Below the pieces are notes generated by a model, which made no database searches, was not told the DNA's origin, and saw only the letters and a program-made list of their open reading frames with translations. Below, in pieces: positions 17,494 through 27,260 of a DNA stretch of 64,000 bases. The position numbers were made by a program, and so were the translations under genes. This DNA comes from Desulfoscipio sp. XC116 (GTDB taxonomy: Bacteria; Bacillota; Desulfotomaculia; Desulfotomaculales; Desulfallaceae): contig NZ_CP156660.1 in assembly GCF_039851975.1 (NCBI RefSeq), forward strand, positions 1,583,035 through 1,647,034, given 5' to 3'. Every line of letters starts with the position of its first letter. The first letter of the stretch is position 1.

Positions 17494-20319
17494 TTATTCC
17501 AGCCAGGCAGTTAGTTTTTGCCTGATTTCATTAATATTGCCTCGTAAATGCGATTTAAGGGGCAAAGAGTTTAAAAATATTTGTCCATATTTTTTTTCTA
17601 TAATGCGTTTATCCAGAACGACCACCACACCCCGGTCCTGCTCACTTCTTATTAGCCTGCCGAATCCTTGTTTAAAGCGGATTACTGCGTTAGGCAGGCT
17701 TAATCCATAGAAACTGTTCTGGCCGAGCGCGGCCATTTTCTCGTTGCGGGCCTCCAGTACAGGGTCGTCGGGCGGTGCAAAAGGAAGTTTGACAATGATC
17801 ACATTAACTAAAGCGTCACCGGGAATGTCCACGCCTTCCCAGAAACTAAATGCTCCAAATAAAACATTGCGTTTATTTTGATAAAACTCGTTAACCAGCT
17901 TGGTACGGCCCCCGTCTATGCCTTGGCCCAGCACACAGATATCCGCTTCGTCGAGGAGTGGTTTAATCCTGTGGTATACTTCCCGCAGCAGTTTGTGTGA
18001 GGTAAACAGCACCAGTGTTCTGCCCCCCGCGGCGACGGACAGTTCATAAATGGTGCCGATTAGTTTTTCCAGATAATCACCGGTACTGATTTCATTAACA
18101 CCGGGGAAGTTTTTAGCTATGCACAGCAAGCACTGTTGACTGTAATCAAACGGCGATTGGGCGATTATCTGGTTTAAGGTATTATCCGGTAACCGGTCAA
18201 GCCCGCATTGCTTCATAAAATGATCAAATTTGTTATTAACTGCAAGCGTTGCCGAAGTCAGCACAATGGTTTTAGGTTTGTTAAACAGCTGTTCGTGCAG
18301 TATGGCGCTTATATCAATCGGTGTGGCATGCAGGGTACACTGGTAGACTCCTTTTCCCAATGCGGTTGGGTTGGGTGCCTCCACCCAGCATACATAGTCT
18401 TCCCCGGGTGATTTAAGTATAAATTCCAAATCGGCCAGACGGTCTTTACCGGAAGTGATGCTAATTGTAATATCCTGTAGTTTATCTTCCCAGGCGTTAT
18501 TGGTTACCGTCCATATTTCCAGCCAGTCGGCCAAGGCTTTTAGTTTAGCTATGAAATCACGCATCTGATAAAGCATATTTTGGTATTCGGCCTCAATTTC
18601 CTCAAGCAGGACGGTTTTTTTATGCAGACGTACTTTAATTTGATAGTATCGTTGATGATGATTATATTTGTGGATGGTTTGAATAAACAGGTGAAAAAAG
18701 GTATTTATGCTTTCTTGCAGCTTGTGCCTTGCTTCTTCGATTTTTCCAATTGCCGACAGCCAGCGGTGACCATCCTGGGGCGGCGCCAGTTCGGTTAACT
18801 TTTTAATGTTCTTGCTTGTTATGGATAGCCACTGCAATATTTGAGTCCGGGAAACCTTTCTGCCCATATGTTTGGCTGCAGTTTCCTCAATATTGTGAGC
18901 TTCGTCTATAACCAGTGCGCTGTGGTGCGGCAGTATATTTATTTCGGCAACGATATCGGCGAAAAGCAGTGAATGGTTTATAATAACCAGGTGGGCATTT
19001 TCTGCATGGCGCCTGGCCCTGGTTACAAAACAATACCTGTGGCACCAGCGGCAGGCGTTTCCAAGGCAGGTATCGCTTTCGGAGCATAGCTGCATCCAAG
19101 TTTCATTATCCGGGCCAAACAGGTTTAGTTCTGATTTATCACCGCTTTCGGTATGCTGAAGCCAGACCAAAATGCGGGCGGCCAGCATGGCTTCACCGGG
19201 TGTGATAGTTGCCGCATGGGTGATTAAGTTTATAAAACGCCGTAAACAGATATAATTGGAGCGTCCTTTGAGCAGTGCCGCCTGAAACGGTAAATTAAGC
19301 AAACTTTTTAAAAGCGGTATATCCTTATGCCAGATTTGCTCCTGCAAGTTGATGGTGTTGGTGGCAATGACAGCTCGCTGATTATTCTGTACAGCCCAGA
19401 GCAATGACGGCAGCATGTAGGCAATGGATTTGCCGGTACCTGTACCTGCTTCTACTAATAGTATTTTTTGTTCTTCCAAGGTCTGAGCAACGGCCTGGGC
19501 CATTTTCACTTGTTCCCCGCGAAACTGGTAGTTGGGCATCAGCTGCTCCAGAGGACTCTGAGGGCCAAGCAGGTAATCCAATTGATGTTGTGTTTGCCTA
19601 TTGATGTCGGAGCTGGCTTCCGTGGTATCGTGTTCAATATTAATCGGTTCTTTGATCGGTATGCTCCGGCTTATCTTTTCGCTCGGCATAATTTTTATTT
19701 TGCTTTTGATAATGGAATCAAATATGTGCGCCAGGGGTGAATGGCTGTGCTGTAATAGAGGCAAAAGTTGCAATAGCACATCAAGGTTTAGAGCTGCTGC
19801 TTTTTCCAGCAAGGCAAATAATAATCCTGCGGCTGCCAGGGCATCATCCAGGGCCCGGTGCAATGGCTTTTGTTCCAGCTGCAGGTGTTGCACCAGATTG
19901 GACAGGCTGTAGCTGGAGACACCGGGCAAAATTAAACGAGCCATTTCCAGGGTATCTATACATTCGGTAAACGGTAAATTACCTAATTGGGCGGATAAAA
20001 AGGAATGGTCAAAATCTATATTATGTCCCACCAGCGGGCATTGTTCTATAAATCCGAGCACCTCGGGGGTCACCTGTTGCATCGTTGGAGCGGCGGCCAG
20101 CTGTTCATCTGTTATACCGGTTAATCTTTTGATTTTTAGCGGTATTTTACACTCGGGATTTACCAGAGTGTTGAATGTGTCTATAATTTTCCCGTCTATC
20201 ACTTTTACCAGGGCTATTTCAATTATTTTATCATTGGCAGGATCGAACCCGGTGGTTTCCAGGTCACAGGCTATAAAATTCAACGATGTTTCACATCCCA
20301 TAGTAACTAGTATTTGCAA
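17494..20319 (-). CDS. dinG: DnaQ-type exonuclease fused to DinG helicase
   Basis: About 940 residues. An N-terminal 3'-5' exonuclease domain has ACDLETTGFD (motif I, about 18-27), GHNIDFDHSFL (motif II) and HRALDDALAAAGL (motif III). It is joined to an XPD/DinG superfamily-2 helicase with VEAGTGTGKS (Walker A), VIDEAHN (DEAH) and C-terminal VRFKQGFGRLIR. Four cysteines in CSESDTCLGNACRWCHRYC form the expected iron-sulfur site. This fusion is normal in Firmicutes. It unwinds DNA and repairs damage. The start is uncertain: TTG at 20319 or ATG at 20301, neither with a good ribosome site. Confidence 0.93.
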   Translation of the reverse strand: MQILVTMGCETSLNFIACDLETTGFDPANDKIIEIALVKVIDGKIIDTFNTLVNPECKIPLKIKRLTGITDEQLAAAPTMQQVTPEVLGFIEQCPLVGHNIDFDHSFLSAQLGNLPFTECIDTLEMARLILPGVSSYSLSNLVQHLQLEQKPLHRALDDALAAAGLLFALLEKAAALNLDVLLQLLPLLQHSHSPLAHIFDSIIKSKIKIMPSEKISRSIPIKEPINIEHDTTEASSDINRQTQHQLDYLLGPQSPLEQLMPNYQFRGEQVKMAQAVAQTLEEQKILLVEAGTGTGKSIAYMLPSLLWAVQNNQRAVIATNTINLQEQIWHKDIPLLKSLLNLPFQAALLKGRSNYICLRRFINLITHAATITPGEAMLAARILVWLQHTESGDKSELNLFGPDNETWMQLCSESDTCLGNACRWCHRYCFVTRARRHAENAHLVIINHSLLFADIVAEINILPHHSALVIDEAHNIEETAAKHMGRKVSRTQILQWLSITSKNIKKLTELAPPQDGHRWLSAIGKIEEARHKLQESINTFFHLFIQTIHKYNHHQRYYQIKVRLHKKTVLLEEIEAEYQNMLYQMRDFIAKLKALADWLEIWTVTNNAWEDKLQDITISITSGKDRLADLEFILKSPGEDYVCWVEAPNPTALGKGVYQCTLHATPIDISAILHEQLFNKPKTIVLTSATLAVNNKFDHFMKQCGLDRLPDNTLNQIIAQSPFDYSQQCLLCIAKNFPGVNEISTGDYLEKLIGTIYELSVAAGGRTLVLFTSHKLLREVYHRIKPLLDEADICVLGQGIDGGRTKLVNEFYQNKRNVLFGAFSFWEGVDIPGDALVNVIIVKLPFAPPDDPVLEARNEKMAALGQNSFYGLSLPNAVIRFKQGFGRLIRSEQDRGVVVVLDKRIIEKKYGQIFLNSLPLKSHLRGNINEIRQKLTAWLE

Positions 20320-20387
20320 TACAAGTATTCTTGCTGTACCTGATTTATCCTGCTCAATATGTTATATTAACTGAAGGAGATGATCAT

Positions 20388-21299
20388 GTGTCGAATAAAA
20401 TAATAGACCCGGTCAGGGCACTGGATTACTTGGAAATAATATTGGGTAAAGACTGGCTGGAAGAAAATTTAAAAGTTATGAAAGACAGCCAATATGGCAA
20501 AGGTGGTTTTGGAAGAAGTATAGACTATAATGAACTGGGGATTGCCCACGTCGCCGAGATATGGTATAAGGCCAGAGAGGAAATAATCGACATGGAGATT
20601 GTTGGGGGCGGTTCGCCCGGACCCTATTTATTGTCCGCTTCAGCCGTGGCTAATGATATTGATTTATTAAAAGGCAGCACCGGTTTAAAGGAAAAGATGG
20701 ATAAACTAAGAGATGCCGGACTTTCGCTGATAACTATGCATGAGCTGGGTATAGCATCCGGTTATGCACAGAAAGGGTTCCATATCGATTTTATCAACCA
20801 AAAAGCGGCGGATCTGCCAAGTACGGGGGGGCTTCCTGTCCCGCTCTGCATTGGCTCATTTACAGCGTACGACGAGGTTAACAAGATTGTTGTGGTCTGC
20901 GCCGATGTAGACAGGCAAGGTGTATACGGGGAGATATTAGCGCGTATTTTACGCCTGCAGGCAGACCAATTAGACCAATTTGCCCCAAAATCGGGTAAAG
21001 TAATGCAAACGGTCAATGGAGGCGAGGCGCCTTATCTTCCGGTATTATACTTATATGTGGGAGATGCTCCAGCCGACGCCGCATCTTTCTTGGATGAATG
21101 GATAAACCGCCCGGACGTGGTGCGTTTGGCTCATGATTTTAATATGCCGGTGCTGGTCTGCGCCGATGGTGTGAAAAACACGCACAACCGGTCCACTTAT
21201 GTGCGTTTGGGCCGGTTGGCGCAGAATAGCAATGTTGTAGGCGGCGCTTCATTGGTAAATGATATTTACGTTCCCGATGAACAAATTACCGCTGTATAA
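20388..21299 (+). CDS. conserved-looking protein of unknown function
   Basis: 303 residues starting at GTG, eight bases after GAAGGAG. The frame is open upstream to 20331, but without a ribosome site. It looks soluble: no signal peptide, no membrane segment. Glycine-rich segments VGGGSPGPYLLSAS (about 67-80) and STGGLPVPLCIGSF, and an alternating hydrophobic core VVVCADVDRQGVYGEILARIL, suggest a folded alpha/beta enzyme. Late cysteines lie in VLVCADGVKNTHNRS. I do not recognise the family. Neighbours are dinG (divergent) and meaB (convergent), which say little about its role. Confidence 0.7.
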   Translation: MSNKIIDPVRALDYLEIILGKDWLEENLKVMKDSQYGKGGFGRSIDYNELGIAHVAEIWYKAREEIIDMEIVGGGSPGPYLLSASAVANDIDLLKGSTGLKEKMDKLRDAGLSLITMHELGIASGYAQKGFHIDFINQKAADLPSTGGLPVPLCIGSFTAYDEVNKIVVVCADVDRQGVYGEILARILRLQADQLDQFAPKSGKVMQTVNGGEAPYLPVLYLYVGDAPADAASFLDEWINRPDVVRLAHDFNMPVLVCADGVKNTHNRSTYVRLGRLAQNSNVVGGASLVNDIYVPDEQITAV

Positions 21300-21344
21300 A
21301 TGCAATAATAGTGCTATCGATCAGTATGGTTGCAGTGTTTTTCA

Positions 21345-22589
21345 TTACTGATTGCTCGGGTCTTCCCGGCATTCGCAGCGGTGTTCGGTGAGCGCCGGTC
21401 TGACCAGCAGGCCCGCTTTTTCTCCCCAGTTTTTGGATCCCGGGTAAAGCTGGCGCAGGGTCATGGCAATACCGTAGATCTGTCCGTGCAGATATGCCGG
21501 GTAATTATCATTTGGAGAATGGGCAGGTTCGGCTTTTTGCAGCCGGTCCACCAATTGCTGCAAGTGCGAAAAGACCGATTCTGCGTTCCGGGACGGTGGA
21601 TTGGCCGGAGATTCGGCTTCTGCCGCTTCTCCGGTTTGGCTGGCGGCTACGTATTCTAAAATTGCATATGCTGCTGTGTAATAATCCAATTCCCTTTGTT
21701 CCACTCTGTCCAGCAGTTCGTTGACCCGTCCGGACAGGTGCATTTGTTTTAAAACGCTTTGCTGCCATTTATAATTTACAATATCCAGGGTTTCAGAGCG
21801 CATGCGTTTTTGGCGCTTGTACGCCAGTGAATGTTGCGGTGCGCCCTGTAATTGGTGCCGGCGGTGCTTCTCGATGGCTTGCATCAATTCGGCGATCCCC
21901 GTGTCTTTTAAACTGGAACATAATTTTACCGGCGGACGCCAGTCAATATCAGCCCGCTGTTGGTCGAGCATGATTTCTACTTCATTGGCGATTTTATCTG
22001 CGCCGGACAGGTCACTTTTATTAACCGCAAACACATCGGCTATTTCCATAATACCTGCCTTGATTGTCTGGATGGCGTCTCCGGCTCCGGGAGTTAAGAC
22101 CACCACTGTACTGTCGGCTACATGCATAATGTCCAGTTCGGCCTGCCCCACGCCCACCGTTTCTATAATTACATAATTGAAGCCGAAAGCATCCATAGCT
22201 TTTACTACGTCCTTGGTGGTTTTAGCCAGCCCGCCCAGACTACCCCTGGTGCCCATACTCCGGATAAACACGCCCTTATCCAGTGCGTGCTGTTGCATTC
22301 TGATGCGGTCGCCTAAAAGTGCTCCTCCGGTAAACGGGCTGGTAGGGTCGACGGCGATAATGCCCACTGTTTTACCTGCTTGGCGCAGTTGTTTAACCAC
22401 CTGGTCCACCAGTGAACTTTTGCCGGCGCCCGGTGATCCGGTGAAACCAATCACATAAGCCTGACCGGTGCGCTTAAAAAGCTCTTTTATAATTTGTTCA
22501 TGCTGATCGTCCTCATTTTCCAGCAGCGATATCAGGCGGGCCAGCGCCCGCGTTTCTCCGGCCGTGAATCTATTTATTAAATCCTGCAT
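21345..22589 (-). CDS. meaB: MeaB/ArgK-type GTPase, B12-enzyme chaperone
   Basis: P-loop GTPase of the G3E group that protects or loads adenosylcobalamin mutases. GFTGSPGAGKSS (Walker A, about 52-63), AVDPTSPFTGGALLGDRIRM, ETVGVGQAE and NKSDL are all present. It has 414 residues, whereas most relatives have about 310-330. The extra 80 or so residues at the C-terminus (after about 330) are unlike the core and end in REDPSNQ. ATG at 22589 follows AGGAGG at a long 11-base spacing; a GTG four codons upstream overlaps that site. No methylmalonyl-CoA mutase gene is in the window, but the corrin pathway is. Confidence 0.9.
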   Translation of the reverse strand: MQDLINRFTAGETRALARLISLLENEDDQHEQIIKELFKRTGQAYVIGFTGSPGAGKSSLVDQVVKQLRQAGKTVGIIAVDPTSPFTGGALLGDRIRMQQHALDKGVFIRSMGTRGSLGGLAKTTKDVVKAMDAFGFNYVIIETVGVGQAELDIMHVADSTVVVLTPGAGDAIQTIKAGIMEIADVFAVNKSDLSGADKIANEVEIMLDQQRADIDWRPPVKLCSSLKDTGIAELMQAIEKHRRHQLQGAPQHSLAYKRQKRMRSETLDIVNYKWQQSVLKQMHLSGRVNELLDRVEQRELDYYTAAYAILEYVAASQTGEAAEAESPANPPSRNAESVFSHLQQLVDRLQKAEPAHSPNDNYPAYLHGQIYGIAMTLRQLYPGSKNWGEKAGLLVRPALTEHRCECREDPSNQ

Positions 22590-22688
22590 TTCAAAATGCA
22601 CCTCCTAGATTTGCGCGGCATATCATGTATAATGCAAGTTTCTCCGGCCAAAGGTTGAAATCCTGTCTGAATTATCTATATTCGCAAA

Positions 22689-22716
22689 TAAAAAGCCTCC
22701 CAGTACCTGGGAGGGC
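22689..22716 (-). terminator. terminator of trxB
   Basis: Perfect stem CCTCCCAG/CTGGGAGG with a 3-nt loop, then CTTTTTATT on the minus strand. The remaining gap up to trxB (22717-22872) is AT-rich and empty. Confidence 0.85.
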
Positions 22717-22872
22717 CGGGAATACCGTTTTATAGTTCATTTTTCCGTTTACACCTGGATTTTTACCATTTAAGAGATAATCATTTCCCTAACTTTATTT
22801 TGCACATAAAATAAACCTAGTAAATTGTTAATAATGTTAATAACCTAATCTCCTCTCCCTTTCTCCGCTGTA

Positions 22873-23811
22873 TCAATTAGATACAGCTATTTTTTTGTGG
22901 CTTTCGATATATTTTTCCGCTGCTACAGCCGCTATGGCACCATCGGCCACAGCGGTAACCACCTGGCGAAGGGTTTTTTGCCTGATGTCGCCGGCGGCAT
23001 AAATGCCCTGCCGGGAAGTGTGCATATTTTCATCAGTTATGATATACCCGCGCTCATCCAGTTTAATCAACCCGGCTACCAGGTCGGATACCGGCCGTGT
23101 GCCGACATAAATAAAAATACCGTTCACGGCCAGCAGCTCAGTTTCTCCATTGCGGACATCCTTAAGGGTAATTTCCGTTACTGTTGCCTCGCCTGAAATT
23201 TTTTCTACTACGCTGTGCCAGTGCAAAACAATTTTTTCATTATCCAAGGCCCGCTGTTGGAGAATTTTAGTGGCCCTTAATTCACCCCGTCTGTGAATGA
23301 TATGTACCTTGCCGGCAAATTTAGTTAGATAAATAGCTTCCTCAATTGCCGAGTCGCCGCCTCCGACCACGGCAACCTCCTTATCTCTGAAAAATGCACC
23401 GTCACAGGTCGCGCAATAGGAGACACCACGGCCGTGGAATTCTTTTTCACCGGGAGCTTTTAGTTTTTGTGGTTGAGCGCCGGTGGCCAGGATGATGGTT
23501 TTTGCGGTAATAGCTTCTTCATCGGTGTTAATGGTAAAAAAGTCTTCCCCTGCTTCTATTGTTTCAGCGGTGGCCGATTTTACCTCCATGCCGAATCGAC
23601 GTGCCTGGGCATCCATTTGCATCATTAATTCAGGACCACCAACACCTTCGGCAAAACCCGGGTAGTTTTCAATAAACTCGGTGCTGGCGGCCAGGCCTCC
23701 GGGCATACCCTTTTCCAGCAGCAGTGTTTTTAAGGCCGCTCTGGATGCGTATATTCCCGCGGCCAGTCCGGCCGGACCGCCGCCGATGATAATTACATCA
23801 TATAGACTCAA
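22873..23811 (-). CDS. trxB: thioredoxin reductase
   Basis: FAD/NADPH disulfide reductase of about 312 residues. FAD site GGGPAGLAAGIYASRA, redox-active CATC in YCATCDGAFF (about 134-137), NADPH site GGGDSAIEEAIYL and C-terminal FAD motif GIYAAGDI are all intact. I prefer the TTG at 23811, eight bases after GGGGG, giving MSLYDVIIIGGG. An ATG at 23826 is in frame but has no ribosome site. No thioredoxin gene is adjacent. Confidence 0.93.
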   Translation of the reverse strand: MSLYDVIIIGGGPAGLAAGIYASRAALKTLLLEKGMPGGLAASTEFIENYPGFAEGVGGPELMMQMDAQARRFGMEVKSATAETIEAGEDFFTINTDEEAITAKTIILATGAQPQKLKAPGEKEFHGRGVSYCATCDGAFFRDKEVAVVGGGDSAIEEAIYLTKFAGKVHIIHRRGELRATKILQQRALDNEKIVLHWHSVVEKISGEATVTEITLKDVRNGETELLAVNGIFIYVGTRPVSDLVAGLIKLDERGYIITDENMHTSRQGIYAAGDIRQKTLRQVVTAVADGAIAAVAAEKYIESHKKIAVSN

Positions 23812-23918
23812 TATTATAACCCCCATGTGGTAAAATTTTAAGTATAATATCGCAGTTTTGCGATACTGTCAACGGCGCGGCCACATTTCAATGTAATAAA
23901 CGGGTAAAAATATGACAG

Positions 23919-24623
23919 TTATTCGCCCAGGTAAGCCTTTCTAACTGCCGGATTGCTGGCCATTTCCTCAGCTGTTCCCGAAAGCGCGATGCCGCCGGTT
24001 TCCAAAACATAGGCGTGTTGGGCTATGGATAAAGCCATGTAGGCATTTTGCTCAACCAGTAGTATGGTAGTGCCTGACTCGTTGATCTCTTTGGCAATGG
24101 AGAATATTTCCTGCACCAGCATGGGAGCCAATCCCATGGATGGCTCATCCATGAGCAGCAATTTGGGTTTGGACATCAGTGCCCGGCCAATGGCCAGCAT
24201 TTGTTGCTCTCCGCCGCTCAGCGTACCGGCCAGCTGATTCCGCCTTTCTTTTAGCCTTTGAAAACGAGCAAAAACGCTTTCAATGGATTCCTTGACCTCC
24301 GCTTTATTTTTCCTTATATAGGCGCCCATTTCCAGGTTTTCCAATACCGTCATGCGAGAGAAAACCCGCCTGCCCTCAGGAACCAGTGAGATGCCCGCTT
24401 CCACCACTTTGTGCGGCGGTAATTTGCTGATCTCGGTGCCCCGGTATTTTATAGAGCCGCTTTTGGGGTGCAGTATACCGGAAATATTGCGTAAAGTAGT
24501 GCTTTTCCCCGCCCCGTTGGCACCAATTAAGGCGACGATTTCCCCTTCACGCACTTCAAAGGATATACCGCTTAATGCGTTGATGGCACCGTACGAGTAG
24601 TATAGATTTTCCACGCTGAGCAT
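23919..24623 (-). CDS. livF: branched-chain amino acid ABC transporter ATPase LivF
   Basis: 234 residues. Walker A GANGAGKST, Q-loop, signature LSGGEQQ, Walker B LLLMDEPSMGLAP and H-loop VEQNAYMAL are intact. It drives uptake of leucine/isoleucine/valine-type substrates with LivG. It is the last gene of livJ-H-M-G-F, 3 bp after livG. Confidence 0.95.
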   Translation of the reverse strand: MLSVENLYYSYGAINALSGISFEVREGEIVALIGANGAGKSTTLRNISGILHPKSGSIKYRGTEISKLPPHKVVEAGISLVPEGRRVFSRMTVLENLEMGAYIRKNKAEVKESIESVFARFQRLKERRNQLAGTLSGGEQQMLAIGRALMSKPKLLLMDEPSMGLAPMLVQEIFSIAKEINESGTTILLVEQNAYMALSIAQHAYVLETGGIALSGTAEEMASNPAVRKAYLGE

Positions 24624-24626
24624 CTC

Positions 24627-25394
24627 TTACCCTACTTTCTTTCCCAGGTAGGCTTCAATTACCGCCGGGTTGCGCTGCACCTCCGCCGGTGTGCCGCTGG
24701 TGATTTTTTTGCCGTAATCCAGTACGGTTACCATTTCCGCCAGGTTCATGACAAATTTCATATCATGTTCCACTAAGAAAACAGTAATGCCCATATTTTG
24801 AATTTTTTTAATCATTTTGGCCAGGGTTTCTTTCTCAATGGGATTCATGCCTGCAGCCGGTTCGTCAAGGCATAGCAAAGAGGGATTTGTAGCCAGGGCC
24901 CGGGCCATTTCCAGCCTGCGCTGCTCTCCGTAGGACAGATTGCCGGCCATTTCGTCGGCCTTATCCGCCAGTTCCATTAAGGCCAGGCAATCCAAAGACT
25001 GCTGTCGGGTGTGCGCCTCTTCTTTCTTGATGGATGAAGTGCGCAGCAGTGCACCGATAAAACTGGCTTTGATCCGGCAATGATGACCAATCCTAACATT
25101 ATCCATAACGGATAAATTGCTGAACAGGCGGATGTTCTGAAATGTTCTGGCGATGCCCAGCTTGGTAATGATATGGGGTGCCAATTGGCTAATTATTTGA
25201 CCACGGAAAGAAATTTGCCCTTTAGAAGGCGCGTAAATCCCCGTGACCAGATTGAAAATAGTACTTTTACCGGCTCCGTTGGGACCGATTAAAGCCCTGA
25301 TACTGCCTTCCGGTAAAGCCATATTTAGACTGTCCACAGCGGTAAGTCCGCCAAATTTAATGGTTACGTTGTCAAGTTTCAACAACTCAGACAA
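24627..25394 (-). CDS. livG: branched-chain amino acid ABC transporter ATPase LivG
   Basis: 255 residues. Walker A GPNGAGKST, signature LSYGEQRR, Walker B LLCLDEPAAGMNP and the Liv-specific C-terminal NPAVIEAYLG are present. The start is TTG at 25394, eight bases after AGGGAG; a GTG three codons upstream overlaps that site. It forms the ATPase pair with LivF. Confidence 0.95.
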   Translation of the reverse strand: MSELLKLDNVTIKFGGLTAVDSLNMALPEGSIRALIGPNGAGKSTIFNLVTGIYAPSKGQISFRGQIISQLAPHIITKLGIARTFQNIRLFSNLSVMDNVRIGHHCRIKASFIGALLRTSSIKKEEAHTRQQSLDCLALMELADKADEMAGNLSYGEQRRLEMARALATNPSLLCLDEPAAGMNPIEKETLAKMIKKIQNMGITVFLVEHDMKFVMNLAEMVTVLDYGKKITSGTPAEVQRNPAVIEAYLGKKVG

Positions 25395-25413
25395 TATTAA
25401 CACTCCCTGTTAT

Positions 25414-26310
25414 CTATGCATCACCCGATAAGGTGTTTTTTTTATTTTTTTGTTTTAAAGCATGTATTGCTTTGGCTAAATCCACTCCGCCCAACAGACC
25501 TTTGGGCCGGAAAATCATCATGGTCACCATTAACGCGCCATAGATCATCATCCGGTATTCATCCACAAAACGCAAAAACTCCGGAGCCAGGGTAAGTATG
25601 GTGGTGCCCAGAACAGTGCCGGGAATGCTGCCCAGTCCGCCCAGCACGACAAAAGTAAGATAGTCAAAGGAACGGGAAAAACCGAAATCGGTGGGATTTA
25701 AATATTGGATCATGTGCGCGTATAGGCCGCCCCCGATGCCCGCAAAAAAAGTGCCGATACCAAAGGCTTGAATTTTATAAGCCGTAGTATTGATACCCAT
25801 GACATGAGCGGCAATCTCATCCTCCCGGATAGCTAAGAGCGCCCTGCCGAAACGTGAATTTTGAAGTCTGTACATGCTCCAGATAGTGATCACCACTAAT
25901 ATAAAAACGAGGGTCAGGCTGGTATTTTTGGCGATGCCCGAAAGGCCAATGGTGCCGCCGGTGATTTCTGTATTCTGAAATACGACAATGACTATTTCAC
26001 AAAAGCCCAAAGTGGCAATGCCCAGGTAGTCGCCGGTGAGGCGCAAAATGGGAAAACCCAGCAATATTCCCACCAAGGCGGCCAATAAGCCGCCCAGCAG
26101 CAACGAAGCTAAAAAAGGCAGCTGCAACCGGGTGGTTAAAATGGCTGCGGTATAGGCACCTATGCTCACAAAGGCCGCGTGACCGAAGGAAAGCTGGCCT
26201 GTGACGCCTGTAATAAAGTTGAGTCCCAGGGCGATAATAATATAAATGCCCACCAGTGTAAAAATTTTTATATAATATGGGCTGATTAGATTGGCTATTA
26301 AACTGTCCAC
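25414..26310 (-). CDS. livM: branched-chain amino acid ABC transporter permease LivM
   Basis: 298 residues with about eight hydrophobic segments and the LivM signature GLNFITGVTGQLSFGHAAFVSIGAY. EDEIAAHVMGIN is the cytoplasmic coupling loop that touches the ATPases. GTG start behind GGAAGG. It pairs with LivH. Confidence 0.94.
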   Translation of the reverse strand: MDSLIANLISPYYIKIFTLVGIYIIIALGLNFITGVTGQLSFGHAAFVSIGAYTAAILTTRLQLPFLASLLLGGLLAALVGILLGFPILRLTGDYLGIATLGFCEIVIVVFQNTEITGGTIGLSGIAKNTSLTLVFILVVITIWSMYRLQNSRFGRALLAIREDEIAAHVMGINTTAYKIQAFGIGTFFAGIGGGLYAHMIQYLNPTDFGFSRSFDYLTFVVLGGLGSIPGTVLGTTILTLAPEFLRFVDEYRMMIYGALMVTMMIFRPKGLLGGVDLAKAIHALKQKNKKNTLSGDA

Positions 26311-26318
26311 TTTTGGTA

Positions 26319-27191
26319 TTACACCTTCCTTTGAATGGGCCGCCCGAGTAATCCGGTGGGTTTAAAGAGCAACACCAGTATCAATAAAGTGAAAGCTATG
26401 GCGTCACGGTAACCGCCGTACCCTATAGCCACCCCCGTTACCTCTGCTATGCCCAGGAAAAGGCCGCCCAGCATGGCGCCCGGAATGCTGCCGATACCTC
26501 CCAGCACCGCCGCACAAAATGCTTTCAGCCCGGCCATGACGCCCATCAGCGGATGTATGCTGTTAAAATACATCCCTACCATCACGCCTCCGGCTGCGGC
26601 CAAGGAAGAGCCGATGGCAAAGGTAAATGATATGACTCTGTTAACATTAATACCCATCAAACTGGCCGTGTCATAGTCCTCCGAGGCGGCCCGCATAGCC
26701 TTGCCAATCTTCACGTATTTAACAATAAGCTGTAACCCGATCATCATTACGCCGGCCAGTATTAAAATAATGAGCTGTACTTTGGAAACAGTTACCGAAC
26801 CGATATGATAAAGCTGGTCATCAACAACCTGGGGGAATCCCACTGCCTGTGGGCCGGCCAGGACGGTCATCAGCGTTTGCAAAAAGATAGACACACCGAT
26901 GGCAGAAATAAGCGGCGCCAGCCGGGTGGAGCGTCGCAGCGGTTTATAAGCAATGCGCTCCACGGATACGCCGATTATAATACATACAGCCATAGCCATG
27001 AACAATGCTAAAAATATATTTATTTTGAAAACGGCTACCGCTATTACGCCTACAAATGCTCCGATCATGTAAATTTCGCCGTGGGCAAAATTTATGAGCT
27101 GGATAATGCCGTACACCATGGTATAACCCAGGGCAATCAGGGCATAGGTAGACCCGAGGGTAATCCCGTTAATCAGCTGCTGCCAAAACAT
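26319..27191 (-). CDS. livH: branched-chain amino acid ABC transporter permease LivH
   Basis: 290 residues with the LivH opening FWQQLINGITLGSTYALIALGY and NFAHGEIYMIGAF. The ATG at 27191 lies six bases after AGGAGG. An upstream in-frame extension adds a basic leader with no ribosome site and is rejected. Coupling loop EDYDTASLMGIN is visible. Confidence 0.94.
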   Translation of the reverse strand: MFWQQLINGITLGSTYALIALGYTMVYGIIQLINFAHGEIYMIGAFVGVIAVAVFKINIFLALFMAMAVCIIIGVSVERIAYKPLRRSTRLAPLISAIGVSIFLQTLMTVLAGPQAVGFPQVVDDQLYHIGSVTVSKVQLIILILAGVMMIGLQLIVKYVKIGKAMRAASEDYDTASLMGINVNRVISFTFAIGSSLAAAGGVMVGMYFNSIHPLMGVMAGLKAFCAAVLGGIGSIPGAMLGGLFLGIAEVTGVAIGYGGYRDAIAFTLLILVLLFKPTGLLGRPIQRKV

Positions 27192-27260
27192 AGCATTCCT
27201 CCTGTAAGAATGGGACAGCCATCGCATAGCGATGGCCGCCACCAGTTTGGGAATCGTAAA

